Source of the DNA: Oscarella lobularis
Taxonomy: Eukaryota; Porifera; Homoscleromorpha; Homosclerophorida; Oscarellidae
Direction of reading: 5' to 3'
DNA length: 64,000 nucleotides
Assembly: GCF_947507565.1 (NCBI RefSeq)
Contig: NC_089176.1
Span: 682,001-746,000 of the forward strand
Shown: positions 43,436 to 55,847 of the stretch, one piece after another
How the letters are laid out: each line of letters starts with the position of its first letter
Position numbering within the stretch: position 1 is the first letter of the stretch
Made by a program: the position numbers and the translations under genes
The notes under the pieces: generated by a model
What the model saw: the letters and a program-made list of their open reading frames with translations, nothing else
Told to the model about the DNA's origin: nothing
Database searches by the model: none

Positions 43436-44640
43436 TTTTTCTATTATGCACTAATGTTCGTTGATAGGGCTTTGGGGTCCTGAGCATGACCCCATCATTA
43501 AAAACTGCTCGGGGGTCCTGGGCAAGACCCCGTCAACAAAAACTGCCCAGGAAAAAAGAAGGGGGAGGTCTGTTTGTTTTTTCGTTTTTATTGAAATAAA
43601 ATGTCTATACCCTACTTTTTCCTGGCGGCGGCAGCGCACGCGGGGTGCACCACCCCGCCGGTGCCCTAACTACCTATCCTAACTATCTAACCTAACTACC
43701 CTAGCGCGTTGAGGAGAGCAAGGCGTGTGAGTCATGTTATGCGCCTACTACTGTACTACACGTGCACCAGCTACTACTAGCCCTAGTACTACACATGCAG
43801 CACGAGTCCGCTCTTTGCTATAATAACTTGTGAGGAAATCCATCGAGAAAGACGACAGACTAAAAAAAGAAACGATTAGTAAATACATGTATATGCAGCT
43901 AAGGTATATCTGTACCCAAAGTCACTGTTCAGGGAGCAGACGAGCAACGCTCCAAACGCGGTACAGAACGAAGAGAGACAAAAATTTCATTGTCTTGCAA
44001 CTTAATTTTGTAAAAGATGACTCAATCTTTTGTCGCCTAGAATAATAAAGAAAAAACTTGAAATACATGTATAGGAAATTCCTTGACGTTGTACAGTACC
44101 GGCAAGGCGAGCATGAATCCGTCCCGTTTCATGCTGCCGCAGTGTGTCGACGTCCTGTCCGTCTTCCTTGATTGCCTCTTCTCCTTGAATGTAGCTCGCG
44201 AGTGCCGCGATCCTTCGGATGCATATGAGGCGTCCTTTGCCTTCTTCCCGATCGTAATCGCGAAGGCAGCGACTAGTCGGCTTACCGAAGACGCATATAC
44301 ACTTTATTCTAGCAAAGCGGACGTCGAAAATCGTTGGAAACCTACGCGCGTGCAATGAATGAGTTTAGGGGCCTCAGTGACCAAGACTTCGCTTACCTGG
44401 CTCATAGTGCGTTTCGAAAAAAGGAGTCGATTCTTCTTGCCTAGATCGAGCTTGCTTCGCCTTAGGAAAAGCGTCCCGGCGCCTCCAAAAAACGCGTCCA
44501 AAAAAGCCAACAGTACGGGCAACAGTACGGGGACGTGATAGTCTCACGTGATTCGTGTAAATACGCGGCACTATATACAGTGCTCGCTCTCGCTGATGAA
44601 AATAAAGACTGTACTGTACTTACTCATACGTTACAAAAAA
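43436..44640. other. Repeat-rich, poorly coding region
   Basis: Contains two adjacent imperfect copies of a roughly 38-bp unit (about 43472-43548: GGGGTCCTG.GCA.GACCCC followed by AAAACTGC), a GC-rich hairpin CGGGGTGCACCACCCCG near 43640, and telomere-like CCTAACTA repeats. From about 44000 to 44570 several frames are open on the minus strand (for example MPVLLAFLDAFFGGAGTLFL), with a candidate ATG-AGC-CAG/GTAAGC donor near 44400. No product is recognised. Confidence 0.45.
43664..43703. repeat. Degenerate telomere-like CCTAAC repeats
   Basis: CCCTAACTACCTATCCTAACT and onward: five or six CCTAAC/CTAACTA-like units in 40 bp. They resemble, but do not equal, (CCCTAA)n. Perhaps a chance or interstitial telomere-derived tract. 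Confidence 0.5.
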
Positions 44641-44645
44641 ATCCT

Positions 44646-45445
44646 TTAGTGAATATGCACAACTTCGAACGCTTTCTCAAACCTGCTCTCATCCAGCTTT
44701 CTTTTCTTATATAAAGTCCGATCAATCCAGCCCGATCGTCTCGGCGCTTTCTTGGGCGAAAATCGGGGCTTCAGTCCCGCGTGACATCCAAGGGGCGCTC
44801 GCCCACCAACTTCAGGCTCGCAACGATTCGCGAACGCATAGTCCTTTAGAGAATAACAAATTACCTTATCGCTAGTCACTCACGAGAGGAAAACAATTAG
44901 GAAAGGAGGGAGTGTAGTGCGAAACGAAAACGCCTTGTTAGACGAAAAAAATTACGGCCTTTTACCTGCGTTCGCTGTCGCTTATCGTTTTTCTTCAGCG
45001 GCGGAAAATTGCACGGCAAGCGCTGCTGACACATCGCGCGATCCGGCGGCGCGCTGCCGCCGCCGCCGCCGCCGCCGATTTCGCATCCTACGTCAAGCGT
45101 CTTCACTTTGAGGTAAGAACGATGTTGCGACGTGCGCTCGAGCCCGAGTCGACGCGGCGGCGGCGGAGGCGACAAATCCGGCGGCGGCTGCGATCCGGAC
45201 GATTCATTGCTCGAACCGCGACTTGCCAGCGACGCGGACAGGTTGACGGAGGCGGCGAAGCGTGCTGCGATTCCCGGGCAGAGAGACGAGGAGGGACGGC
45301 TCGCGAATGGCGGCCCCATTGCCGACGCGAACGGCGACACACGGCACGAATTGGGCCGTACGCGACGTTGCGCTACTTCGGGGAGCTCGAGGGAGACGGT
45401 CGTTGGACCGTTCGTCGAGCTACGAAGGTGATCACCTCGTTCCAT
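44646..45445 (-). CDS. Uncharacterised protein, at least two exons
   Basis: The 5' frame starts with MERGDHLRSSTNGPTTVSLE (45445) and is Ser/Pro-rich, with a PPPDLSPPPPPRR stretch, a Gly8 run (DVGCEIGGGGGGG) and LKKNDKRQRTQ before a GTAAAA donor at about 44970. A middle exon AFSFRTTLPPFLIVFLS and a last exon (about 44850-44646) are plausible. The last exon reads either as DYAFANRCEPEVGGRAPLGC ending EKAFEVVHIH, or in another frame as TMRSRIVASLKLVGERPLDV; the junction phase decides which. No family recognised. The opposite strand has equally long open frames because of GC-rich repeats, so coding status is uncertain. It lies just 3' of KATNIP. Confidence 0.35.
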
Positions 45446-45574
45446 TGCGGCGTACGCCCGAATTTGGGGGGTGGGTTGCTGCGCCCTTCGTCACGTGCTC
45501 CGAGCAAACGGCGGATTGGGTGACGGGCGTGTGGGAGCTGGTACTGTAGGCCGCGTGCTACGTCTTTCTTCTTC

Positions 45575-48427
45575 TTATTTGTAAATAAATAAAGTATTTC
45601 TTCGTATACTTACAGTTGCTAGTCCCAACGAGAGGTTCGTGTGGTTACGCTCGTTTGAGGCCGCAAGTCTAGTCATAGCATTTCGTTTGCATGCTGCTGT
45701 GCTGTTACGTCTCTTACTTGGATTGACTGGCGGATTTCTACTGACGCGAACAAGTGTCTCGGCATCGTCAGTCCACTGATCGTGATCATCTTCCATCATA
45801 GCAGAACTGCACATACACAGAATTCATAGCCTGACTATGCATTACGACTCCCCTCTGAGAACTCTTACTGAATGATATGATGCTTTTCCTGAGCCTGGGT
45901 GGATGCATCTTCGCTGAAGAGAATTGTCGCGTGTTTGGGCGGCACAACGCACGTCGGCAAGATGCCGCGAGCGCCGGTCGAGACAACGGGAAGAAACCCG
46001 TGAAAGACCAGAAGCCCGTCAACGAGAAGCTAAGTTTCAAATACGAGCAAAATACTGACTAGGATGTCTATTTTTTACACTGAATTCTTTCACGCCTCGT
46101 CTGGGAGTCTTGCTATAGTTCCAAAGACGTATCATTGATACGGTAACGGGAAAATCAAAACAAACGTAAAGAAGATTGATCTGCTTTGAAAAAATAAATA
46201 TAAAAAATCAAACTGGTTAGTTCATCTCGCCTGCTGATCGAGAATCGGGGCGAGCCACGTGTGTCGACCGTCGTACGTGTCATTGATGCCGTCGACAAGC
46301 TTATCCGGCGTACGAACGTCGCCCGAGACACCGTCAAGAACGTTGATACTGCTCGGAAAAGCGGCAACATCTAAGACATTAATCGTAACTATTTAGTCGT
46401 AAAATTCTTCGCGTACTTTTGGCCCTGAGCTCGATCTTCTCTCCGCACTCATCGTACATTTCGAGCCCATTGATGCCGATATAGTACAAATCGCCCCACG
46501 TGGACATGAGCTGGAACTGAAAGACAACTAAAGAGAAGGAAATAGTCTCTGCGGTTTCCAATTGGTATTATTAGGATACAGCCGGTTGGTATCAGTGTCG
46601 AATTGGGTCGGAATTTTTCTATTCGGGTCGTTGAACTGAAATCAATCGTCTGACCAAAATCGAAGTGAGTGTTCCCGGGACCTGGGGAGATGTCAATCCT
46701 TATAAATAAAGGCTAACACATTCCGTTCTCTCTAAACCTTTTCTCAATAAAAATCCACCAGGAGGAGACACAGATCGTCCATCAAGAGCAACAAAAACGA
46801 GTTGGGCCTAACCAAGTCAATAAAATTAAATAATCGCCTATTTTTCAGCGTACCCCTCGATGCGTGTCATCCGGCGATTTATTGTAATTCCACACACGCA
46901 GGCCAGAAATCGAGGAAGCGCGCCCCAAGTCGACGGTCACGAGGTGATCGCCACCGTCTGTAAAAGGCGCAAGCCACATGTGCTCGTCAGACATTGTCAC
47001 GTTGACACCATCAATAAGACTAGAAGAAATATTTGACAAAAAACAAATCAATAGAAAGGAAGCGCGCGGAGCACTTTTCCAAAACGCGACAGTCGTCCCC
47101 GTACTCAGGCAAATCGTTAACGTCACGTGGCGTAGCCTTTGTCCAAGTAAATGACCGTGTATCGCACAACAGCAAAAGATCTCACTGACTCACCTGAAGT
47201 TGCTCCGGTTGTATCTCCATAGCGACCCCGTCAGCGCCCACGATCTCGATTCCCGTCAGTCCGAAATAGTGAGCATCACCCCAAGTCGTTCTGAAATTCA
47301 GCTGCAAAACTAAAAGCAGAAGCACGATAAGAGAGAGATATAGACACATCGCGTGCTATAGATCCAAACATCGTCCGCTGATGCCTTGATCGTCCAAACG
47401 AACGCGAGATTGAGTCAGAGGACGAATATCGTTACCCTCTTCCTCGACATCATTTTCCTACGTAATGAATGGCACGTCTGACTATTTTCTGTCGACGTTG
47501 ATTTTACGTCGTCTTGTTTGGCGGTGTCCGGTCGCTGGTGTCGTCTCCCTTCGGTGCCGCCGCCGCCGCCGCCGTCGCCACACGCATCCTCGTCATCCCA
47601 ATCCATTTCGCCTTGAAACGTGTCGTCGAATTGAGCCACGCGAGCCAGGACGTCGTCGTTAGTGGTGAAAAGAATAGTCTGAAAAAGAAGTGGTCATCTA
47701 TTAATTATTCTAAAAGTCTATATAGGACTTACGTCGCCGAATGCCTCTGATCCACCAATAAGGCCACCACAAGCACTAAAACACGAAGAGAATCTTCCCA
47801 CTGATTTTTTTCCTAACGGTTTTATCCCAAACCGAGCAATCTCTCCATCGAATATTAGCATATCGTCGAGTTTCATGACGACGTGTCTCGCACCTCGCGC
47901 GGAATGAATTCGCGACTTGTTGTAATTCTAAATGCGTACGTCACACAAGGGCGGCGGCGGCGGCGGCGGCGGACTCGACTTACCCACACTCGTATCATAG
48001 CCAATGTCTCGCTTTTCTCGAAATCAAGACAAACCAAGTGTCGCTTGCCGGACGTAAACGGCGTCAACCAGACGTGCAGATCGTCTCTAGAAAAACGGAC
48101 ACCGTCAATCTCATAACAGAGATTTTTCACAAAGACTCGCCTTGTTCTATTCACCCCGTCCAAAAGATTTTGCACCACTCGAGGATCGCTGTCGTACTCT
48201 GGCAAGACGTTGATGTCAGCCGGATCGGCCGAAATCTAATAAATAACGCGCGACGTCGTCTGCTTTGTTTGTAGACAGACTGCTTTTCTACTTGTTTGAT
48301 TTGAATCGGTTTTCCGCTGTCGGAAAATGCTTCGATTCCGTTCAAGCCGACGTAATGCAGATCGCCCCACGTTGAACGAATGTCTATGGTGAGTCTGCGA
48401 CCGGACGGTAATTCGGGAATAGAAAAA

Positions 48428-48465
<38 letters not shown>

Positions 48466-51400
48466 CGTCTCAGCAACCGTCGCACTACGAAAAGTCCGCT
48501 CAGTCAGTCCATAATCATTAAATGTACATTAAACATAAGCTAACCTCTGATTCTCGCTGTTTTCCTCCGCCCGACTATCGCTATCCATTCCTAAGAGCAC
48601 CGAAAGGTCATGTGAAAATCGGATGCAAGTAATTCGGTTTCGTTCGCGTAGAAACTAAACTAGGAGGTATCGATTTCCCCACGGCAAACAGATTCGAAAG
48701 CAAAGCCAAAGACACCCCCCGGGAGAGAAAGGAAGAAAGTTAACCGCTTACCTTGAGGAAATGCCGCATTGGGCGCGATTCTTCCGAGGTGGGATTTACG
48801 AAATTGATCGAGAGATTGCAGGCATTCCTCAAGAGAAATCGATTCCTTCCAACTACACAAAATTAAGCCTCAGTCGACCTTTTTCATAGATCCCTACCTC
48901 CGTCTCTGCCTCGGCGTTTCCTCGCTGACAAGCGGACCGCCGACGGTTTCAAGCGCCTCCCCCAGCGAAACCTTTGCAACCCTCGCAGAATCGTCAACAC
49001 TTCGGCTCGGCATCGGGCTGTCGGCGACAGACTGTCGTTCGCCACCACGTCGACTGCGAGACGAAACGTTGCCGCGATCGACTGGACTGCTAAAATATCA
49101 AAAACTACATTTCAGTTCTACCTACGGATAAAGCTACTTTGCCTATTGAAATTCTTGCTCGGTTAGAAATTTATTAGGTCGAATAAATTTGTCTACCTTG
49201 GGAAAGGAGTTCCGAGGCCGAGTGGGTCGGCTTCACTCGTCGTACTTGCAAGCAAGCTCGAAAGCTCCCCGTGACTGGAACTCTGCTGTGTTCTCGATTG
49301 ACTTCGGAGATCAGAGCGCTTCGCTCCTGTCGACGTAGAATCTCTGAGCCATTGAAACTTTTCTGACGATCTACTTTCAGCTGCTCTTGACCTGCGAAAC
49401 ATTTTTACCACTCGCGTGTCTATCAAGAACAAATAATATGACTTACTCTGCTTTTATCGTCTGAAACCACTCCGGTTCGTTGTTGTGTCCAATGCTCTTA
49501 TCACGACTAAATTCACACGTTGCGAGCCTTGTGGAAGGCAAACGGATTCCCTACCTCGCGGAAAGGGCCGAATCGTCGCATTCGAGACTGTCCCTACTTG
49601 CAGTAAGACACGGATTAGACTGAGACCTAGAGCACTCTGACCAGTGAGTCCGATCTCACGCGCGCGCGGCTTTTCCTCTGATACCTTTGAAGGGGCTCGG
49701 ACAAGAAACGCTTGACAGCAGATTCGGCCACGGGATCGTCGTCCCAGTTCGAAGCGGGAGTTCTTTCCAATAGAACCGTCTTGCTCCTCTCCTCGATCGT
49801 TTCCGTCTGTGAGAAAGTCTCAGCCACGACGCAATATACGCTGCCAAGTCGCACTAACCTCATTGTCTTCCTTTTCTCTGTCTCTAGCTAAGTCAATCAG
49901 TGTAGAGTAGTCAAACACCTGATTGCCACAGCCCTAAAGAGTCGGTAAAATTAAACTCGGAGAATTTTAATTTATCGCTTACCTTGTTGACGAGGCCTTT
50001 CCAAACGAGTTCAGGGCCAACAAAAAGCCTCGCCTCTTTTACACCAATAGTCAAATCCTAAACAAGCTCATTACATCGACGCTGTGAATTGAGTACGTCT
50101 TCGTTCTCCTACTCGGAGTCCGCCGTTGTAATTCCAGACTCTTATGCGGGCCGGGCCGTTCACCGCAAAGGCAGGCAACGTGAAAACGAGCTCCAATCTC
50201 TGCCCGGACGAATAGGGGCACGACCACATGAAACGAGACTGGGTTGTCTAATGAAAAAGAAAAAGTCTACAAGCACCCGATATTCCCAAGTGGTCTCCCA
50301 ACGAGGTACTAGTCGGGCCCGACGTTGCTTAACTTCGGTGATCGGACGAGAACCGGTGCTTTCAACGTGGTGTGGCCGTAGACATTCGCCACAGCAACGC
50401 TACGGTAGAAATAGGCGAGCGTACCTTGATTTCCCCATTGACCAAAGCGCCCAGACGTCCAGGACTGACTCCTTCCGACGTTCCGTGAAGGCAAACGCGA
50501 TTGCCGTCAAGCCACAGACGCTTTCCGTCCGAACCATAAAATTGAACCTCGAAACGTAAGAAATTTGAGAAAAAGCGACAATTTCTTTACATGCAGTGCC
50601 ATTTACTTCTGTCAATCCTATTTGACTGGAATGACCCCAATTGGAAAGCAACTCCAAATGAACTTCAACGCCGTCGGAGCTCAAAAACGATCTCTCCACG
50701 TCAACGGACACGTTCACCGGTTTCCGAATAGACGTCGAATCAACAGTACTAGCCTCAGGAACATCCGAACAATTCGAATCGCTCGACACGTCCTCATTCG
50801 ATCCTTTCCTTTCCGTAGTCAAGGAAACAACAGACGATTCAACCGTTTTCAAAACGTCGGCCGATTCCGTTGACGTCGTTATTCGTCCTTCCATTGACTT
50901 TGTTGTATTGGAGACTACGTCATCGGTTTGCTGTGGCGCCGCGCAGTTTGGATTAGTCTCTTCGATGTGACCCAAAACGCGCAGGAGTCGTCTCTGCTGC
51001 CTACATGGTAGAAAGAATATCAGGCGTACCGAATGAGAGCACGCAGACTATGCGAAAAATTGTTCGTACGTTTCATTCATAAGACGAACTTTTTTCGTGA
51101 CGGCAACGACGGTCTGATCGGTCAGCGGAGACGCGGGCGGTCGCGAAAGTGATTTCGAGGGACTCGATTTCGGACTGGACTAAAAAAACGATAAAGTATA
51201 AATACACTGTTACTATTGATCTTCAATCTGGACTCACGTGAGCTGTCGTTGGTGCACTCACAGCTAAAAAAAAAAGTCAAAATTAATTTGGATCTTCCCC
51301 CCCCCCCCCCCCCCCCCCCGTCTCCTTCGCACTCTTCTTTATTCTTTCCGTCTCGTTCTGCGTCGCAGCGAGAGCCTGTTGAATTTCACTCGCATCAAAC

Positions 51401-51718
51401 TCGTCGTCGCGAGCCCTCGCTGGCCCGCCGCCAGTCAAAAGTCTCTCCTTCGATAGGGGACGCGAAAGACGACCGCCTACTAACGCTAACGAAAAGACAG
51501 AGAACCAGTGAGTGCACGTGGACAGGCGGAATATTATGTCTTAGTACAGCTTGTAAGAGACATTTCCACGGCTGACTTTCCTCGACTGGGTAGGCGACTG
51601 ACAGAACTCAGGCTGCCGAAATTAAATTTGATTACAAATAAAGCTTTATTCAAGCGAACTGACTTGGACGACGATCGCAATTGAGAAGACACGTGGGGAT
51701 CAGCCGTGTCCACCCTCC

Positions 51719-51758
<40 letters not shown>

Positions 51759-53116
51759 ATATTAAAAAAGACTCCTATGTACTTTGCTGATGTAAGTTGA
51801 CGTTGATTTTCTAAGAAACGGTATCGATAGCACGCGCTCACTTCAAGATGTCGACCTCACTTTTATTTGACGCAAAGGAGAGAACAATGACGTCCTGAGA
51901 AGACGGCACAGCGCGTTGCAAACTCGTCTCGTCATCGTCGTCGTCATCTTCTACCCAATCGAGAGAATAATCCACCACCTCCTCAATGTCGTCATCCTCC
52001 TCCTTCTCGATTATCAATAAAAATATATATATATATTTATTCTTGGTTTACTTCTTTTAATTTGCTTATTATTTCATCTGCTTCCAAACTTCTTCTCAGC
52101 GCCTTCATTCAATAGAGTTTTATTCGTGATAAGTCTTTTGAATTATGCTTCTCGAACCGGGACGTCTTCCAAGCTGATTGTTAGCTCTTCCGATTCGCTC
52201 TCGCCTTCCTCCAAGTCCTCGATTCCTTTCACCAGTTCGCCCTCCGTAAACGAAGCGGAAACGGCCTCAAAATCGTCGTCGTATTTCCCAGTCAATTTTT
52301 CTACGTCATCACGAAAAACAATTTCTCGGTGAAAAGTCGGCGAGAAGAAGAAGAAGAAGAAGAGTCAATATATTTTTACCAGATGGCCTAACTTTCATTT
52401 TTTCGCCTCCTTGCGTCTTAATTTCTAACGAATCCTACAAAAAAATTTAAAACACCATATCAAATAAGAGTTAACAGCATTTACCGTATTCCAAGCTCTG
52501 CGTTTGACCGGAGCCGTTTTCGCGCGAATTCTAGCACTAAGCCAAAATCGAACGGAATCGAGACTTCCACAACACGAATACCCGGTCTTTTACCTAGTTT
52601 CCGGGTTACCAGATTCGATTGGAGCGGCTAAGAATTGAAATCTAGATCCTCCTACGTCGCAAATAAAATTCTTTGAGTATAGTAAGCATTCTGCCTGCGA
52701 TTTTCTTGCCTGCCGTCTTCGACGGTCGCGTTTCGTCCGATTCGCGTCGTTTCGCTTGGTTTCGATCGATCGTCGAGTTGGCGCCGTTGACGTACACGGA
52801 GAAGCCCTGCTCTTTGCGCTCCAATTCGATTTGCCTGTCGTCTTTTCGGCGCAATTTCTTCAACAGGCTACGCCCCCGCGCGTTAGGGTTAGTCGTTTTC
52901 GCGATTTTGCTCAGTCGTCCTACCGATTTCTCTCTTGAATCCGATAAATGTATTCGTCGTAAGTCGAACTGGCCTCCGCCTGCGGCCGAATCGACTGCGG
53001 AATGGATGGACTGGCGTCGTCCCATAGTTTTCGCCTTGCTTTCTGCCTAAAGAACAGCTTTGCAACCTTTTTTCGCCGATGAAAGACTCACTGCCGCTTT
53101 CTTTCCATCCTGACAT
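45575..53116 (-). CDS. KATNIP: Katanin-interacting protein (KIAA0556 family)
   Basis: KATNIP is a ciliary-base/microtubule protein that binds katanin and, in vertebrates, supports CILK1 (ICK) stability; loss causes Joubert syndrome. N-terminal exons: start near 53116 (MSGWKESG), then YDEYIYRIQERNR joined to LLKKLRRKDDRQIELERKEQ and GFSVYVNGANS, the family N-motif. Ser-rich exons follow (49.2-51.7 kb). The rest is repeated DUF4457-type units: VEVHLELLSNWGHSSQIGLT; LTIDIRSTWGDLHYVGLNGI preceded by a Pro run; DLHVWLTPFTSGKRHLVCLD; MWLAPFTDGGDHLVTVDLGR with SGLRVWNYNKSPDDTHRG; LMSTWGDLYYIGINGLEMYD; and MIRLWNYSKTPRRGVKEF with VDGLLVFHGFLPVV. The tail NPPVNPSKRRN... resembles the human C-terminus and stops at 45575. 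The exon list is incomplete. A 5S rRNA gene sits in one intron. Confidence 0.88.
48430..48464 (-). repeat. CCG repeat encoding a proline tract in KATNIP
   Basis: About 11 consecutive CCG triplets on the coding strand give a polyproline run immediately before FSIPELPSGRRLTIDI in a KATNIP exon. It is expected to be length-polymorphic. Confidence 0.8.
50253..50264 (-). terminator. Pol III oligo(T) terminator of the 5S gene
   Basis: TTTTTCTTTTTC on the minus strand directly follows the 5S 3' end, a normal RNA polymerase III stop. Confidence 0.75.
50265..50383 (-). rRNA. 5S ribosomal RNA
   Basis: 119 nt beginning GTCTACGGCCACACCACGTT and ending GGGTGCTTGTAGAC. The two ends pair (GTCTAC with GTAGAC, helix I). 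The internal promoter core AGTTAAGCAACGTCGGGC is intact (A box/intermediate element/C box region), as is GGTTCTCGTCCGATCACCGA. The 3' half differs from the usual animal form (CTCGTTGGGAGACCACTTGG rather than TTGGATGGGAGACCGCCTGG), so it may be a variant or mildly decayed copy. The T-run following suggests it is transcribable. It lies in a KATNIP intron on the same strand. Confidence 0.9.
51297..51319 (-). repeat. 23-nt C run (G run on the KATNIP coding strand)
   Basis: C23 on the plus strand, hence G23 in KATNIP pre-mRNA, in intron sequence between exons of the Ser-rich region. It has the same orientation relative to its gene as the G run in ATM. Confidence 0.88.
51718..51763. repeat. (TAAA)n microsatellite
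   Basis: About 11 tandem TAAA/AAAT units in a KATNIP intron. Confidence 0.9.
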
Positions 53117-53316
53117 ACAGCTGAGTCGAAAGAAACGAGTATACACTGAATTATACGGGGATTGGTCCTAGAAAGAATTATTAATTACAAAGAGACATAA
53201 CTGCAGATCCTTTGAACAAAGCAAACTAAGCACAGAAGTCTTGACGCAACTGCTACAAAAAACAAAAAAAAACTATGAGTAAAAAGTCACAACTTCCTGT
53301 AATTTCTGAAGTAATT

Positions 53317-55467
53317 CTACTTTGCTTGCTGATGCTCCTTGATATAAGTTTTCATGACGAATCCTCGCTCACCAGTGAATGTGCCGTCTCGACTTTGCAG
53401 AGTACCCGTCCACCACATGTCATCGCTCTTATCGTCAATGCGTATCAAATCGCCCCGCTTCACCGTTAACTCCTTCGCATCTCGTCGAAGGTGAGGACGA
53501 ATGATTTTGTAGACGTCGCCAGACGGCGACGTCTGCGGTGCCGCCACTTTCGCCGTCGCCGTCTTGACATCGCCTGGATCTTCAATATCATCATATACCT
53601 CTCCGTCGTCGTCTTCCTTTTCCGGTGGCGGCGGTTGACGCGGCGCGCGAGGAGGCAGTGGGACAGCAGCCGGTGCCGGTGCCTTTGCCACTGGTGCAGC
53701 CTTGGGCGTAGGAACATTCAATAGCTTGGGCTTGGGTACCGGTTCTTCGTCCTGCTCTTCTTCCTCGTCAACATCCTCATACAATTCCTCGTCGATCGGC
53801 TCCGGTGGAAGTGATCTCGCCGTGATCGTTCGTCCCATTCCCATTTTCATCGTTTCCTCGTCATCGCTTGGGTTCTCGTAGAGCGTGCCGTCGTCGCTGT
53901 CCCCGTCGTCGCCGTTGTCTTTAGCTCCGTCCACCTGAGCAGCGAGCTCCAAATTTTTAATCCACGTCGACACGTCGTTTGAATCGTCGCCTTTGAAACT
54001 GAGCTGCGGCATGTTCGGATGACTGACGTCGAAGAGAAGGCCGTCGCCTTTCGCGAGCAATTTGACCGCGTAGCCGAGCAACACGGCGACGTCGACTCGC
54101 ACCGTCGTCTCGTTTTCGCGTTTAGCAGAATAGAGCGCGCGCTCTTTCAAGACGTAGTAGCGCTTGTCCCACTTTCCGCCGACGGCAACGCCCGTCTTCT
54201 TCACCGACAAATATCCGCACATCGACGCGCCGCTCTTCACCTCTTCCATCAGCGCATGCTTATTCGCCTTTCGTCCTGCCGTCGGCGACGAGCTTTCCGA
54301 GCCGCCGCCGCCGCCGCCGCGAGACGGCGATCGCTCTCGACGCAGACTACCGCTCGCTTTGACGATATTCGCTTTCAAACTCTTGAACGCGGATCCAATC
54401 GCTTTTACTCGTCCCCCGCTCGTGCTCTTTTCCTCCGCCGGGGACGCCGGTTCTGCCTCTTCTGCTCCCTCTTCATCCTCTTCTGTTAGCTCGATGGACG
54501 GTAGTGGTTGCGTCGGCATCGTTGGTTCCTTCTTTCCATCAAAAGTGAATTGAATATATCCGGCTTCCTTGTCCTTGTCCTTTTTCTTTTTCTTCTCTTT
54601 CTTCTTCTCCTCCTTCAATCGTTTCTTTTCCTCTTTCGCTTTCTTTTTCTCATCCTTTTTGGATAGAAATTCGACGTAGCCGCCGTCTTTGACTGCCGGT
54701 GACGACGTCGTCGGCACGTCGACGTCATCATACTCTTCGTCTTCTTCACCCAATTCCAAGTCGTCGCCGCTGACCCCGCCCCCGCCGCCGTCACCGGAAG
54801 CACTTCGTCCGACGTACTCGTCTTCCTCAGTTTTGCCTTTGGCATTGCCGAGTCCCCAATCTATTTTTCTATCGGCGTCCGCGTAATCGTAATTCTCGTC
54901 GTCGCTTCCGAGTTCGAGATCGACTTTCGCATAGCCGTCGCGTCCGACTTTGTCGGCACTGGTACTGCCACCCTGTGCCTTCATCTCCACGTATCCATCG
55001 CGCACTGTGGGAACCGCGTCGAGTCCCGGTTCCATAGGAGTGTACTCCTGGTCGTCTTGCGCTCCTCGGGCTTGTTGGACTTTTTCCTTCAGCTGGCGAT
55101 ATTTTTCTATGAGCGTCTCCGCTTGCTTACGCTCGCGAAGATTCAGCTTGTATCGAATGTCGGTGAATAGAGTGACGCCATCTGCAAAGAAAATAAAACT
55201 CGGGAGAAGAAAAACAGGGGGGCGGAGCGGGTTTCCCTTTGACCTATGCTTTGACTTCCTCGCTACCTATGGCTACAGTCTCGAAACGCGGGCGCAGAAA
55301 TCGCTAACGCAAGTCGTCTCTAAGGCGAGCTAGAGACGATAGCGGATCGGACTCGACAAGTTCCCATACGCGGCGGCGTTCCTCCCTAATGTTATCCGGA
55401 TTCCCCTCCGTCGCGTGGTTACAGTACCTCCCAGAGATTTGGCCACTTCCTCGAGCAATGCGTTCAT
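53317..55467 (-). CDS. SKAP-like adaptor A: N-terminal helix, PH domain, SH3 domain
   Basis: Src-kinase-associated-phosphoprotein-like scaffold, probably cytoplasmic and membrane-proximal. Exon 1 starts at 55467 (MNALLEEVAKSLG). After a roughly 230-bp intron, exon 2 continues DGVTLFTDIRYKLNLRERKQ, a dimerisation-type helix (LIEKYRQLKEKVQQ), with the order seen at the SKAP N-terminus. Then come repeated Tyr motifs in acidic context (DGYVEMK, DGYAKVD, ENYDYAD, GGYVEF, DDGTLYENP, ELYEDVDEEE), a Lys/Glu-rich charged helix, a PH domain at about residues 310-410 (MCGYLSVKKTG, WDKRYYVLKERALYSAKREN, VSTWIKNLEL), a Pro-rich segment, and a C-terminal SH3 (ELTVKRGDLIRIDD, MWWTGTLQSRD, GERGFVMKTYI). The Tyr motifs suggest regulation by Src-family phosphorylation and SH2 binding. 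The charged middle is much longer than in vertebrate SKAP1/2. Confidence 0.8.
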
Positions 55468-55847
55468 TGTACGCGACCGGCTTGACCGTCGATTCTTTTC
55501 TGCCTTTTTCCTTGAGCTCCGTGTGAGTAGTTCTGATAGGGTACGACCGTGGGAGCATAGATATTAGGAGTGGGAGTTCCTAACAGAATCCCGGCTTTGC
55601 GATGAACCAATCAGCACCTCTGGCTAATGAGATCATATTTCTAGACGTAAATAGTACACAATGACATCATAAATGTAGCAGCAGTACTTTTAGGTGCTGT
55701 CTGGCGTTCCTCAGCCGCAAAACCTACTAAAACTGCAGATTAAATAAAAGTTTATTTAATTACTGTGCTGCACTAAGGACAATGATGCCGTTTCATAAAT
55801 CTGTACGAGACAAAACGCTGTGTCTTCTACGTCTCAATTCATTACCG

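Noticed and set aside
45122-45549. Long plus-strand open frames rich in Arg and Gly
   Set aside because: They are mirror frames of GC-rich triplet repeats opposite the minus-strand gene, with composition typical of shadow frames.
53491-54553. Several plus-strand frames of 75-160 codons across the SKAP-like A gene
   Set aside because: Antisense shadows of a long, well-supported coding exon with PH and SH3 domains.
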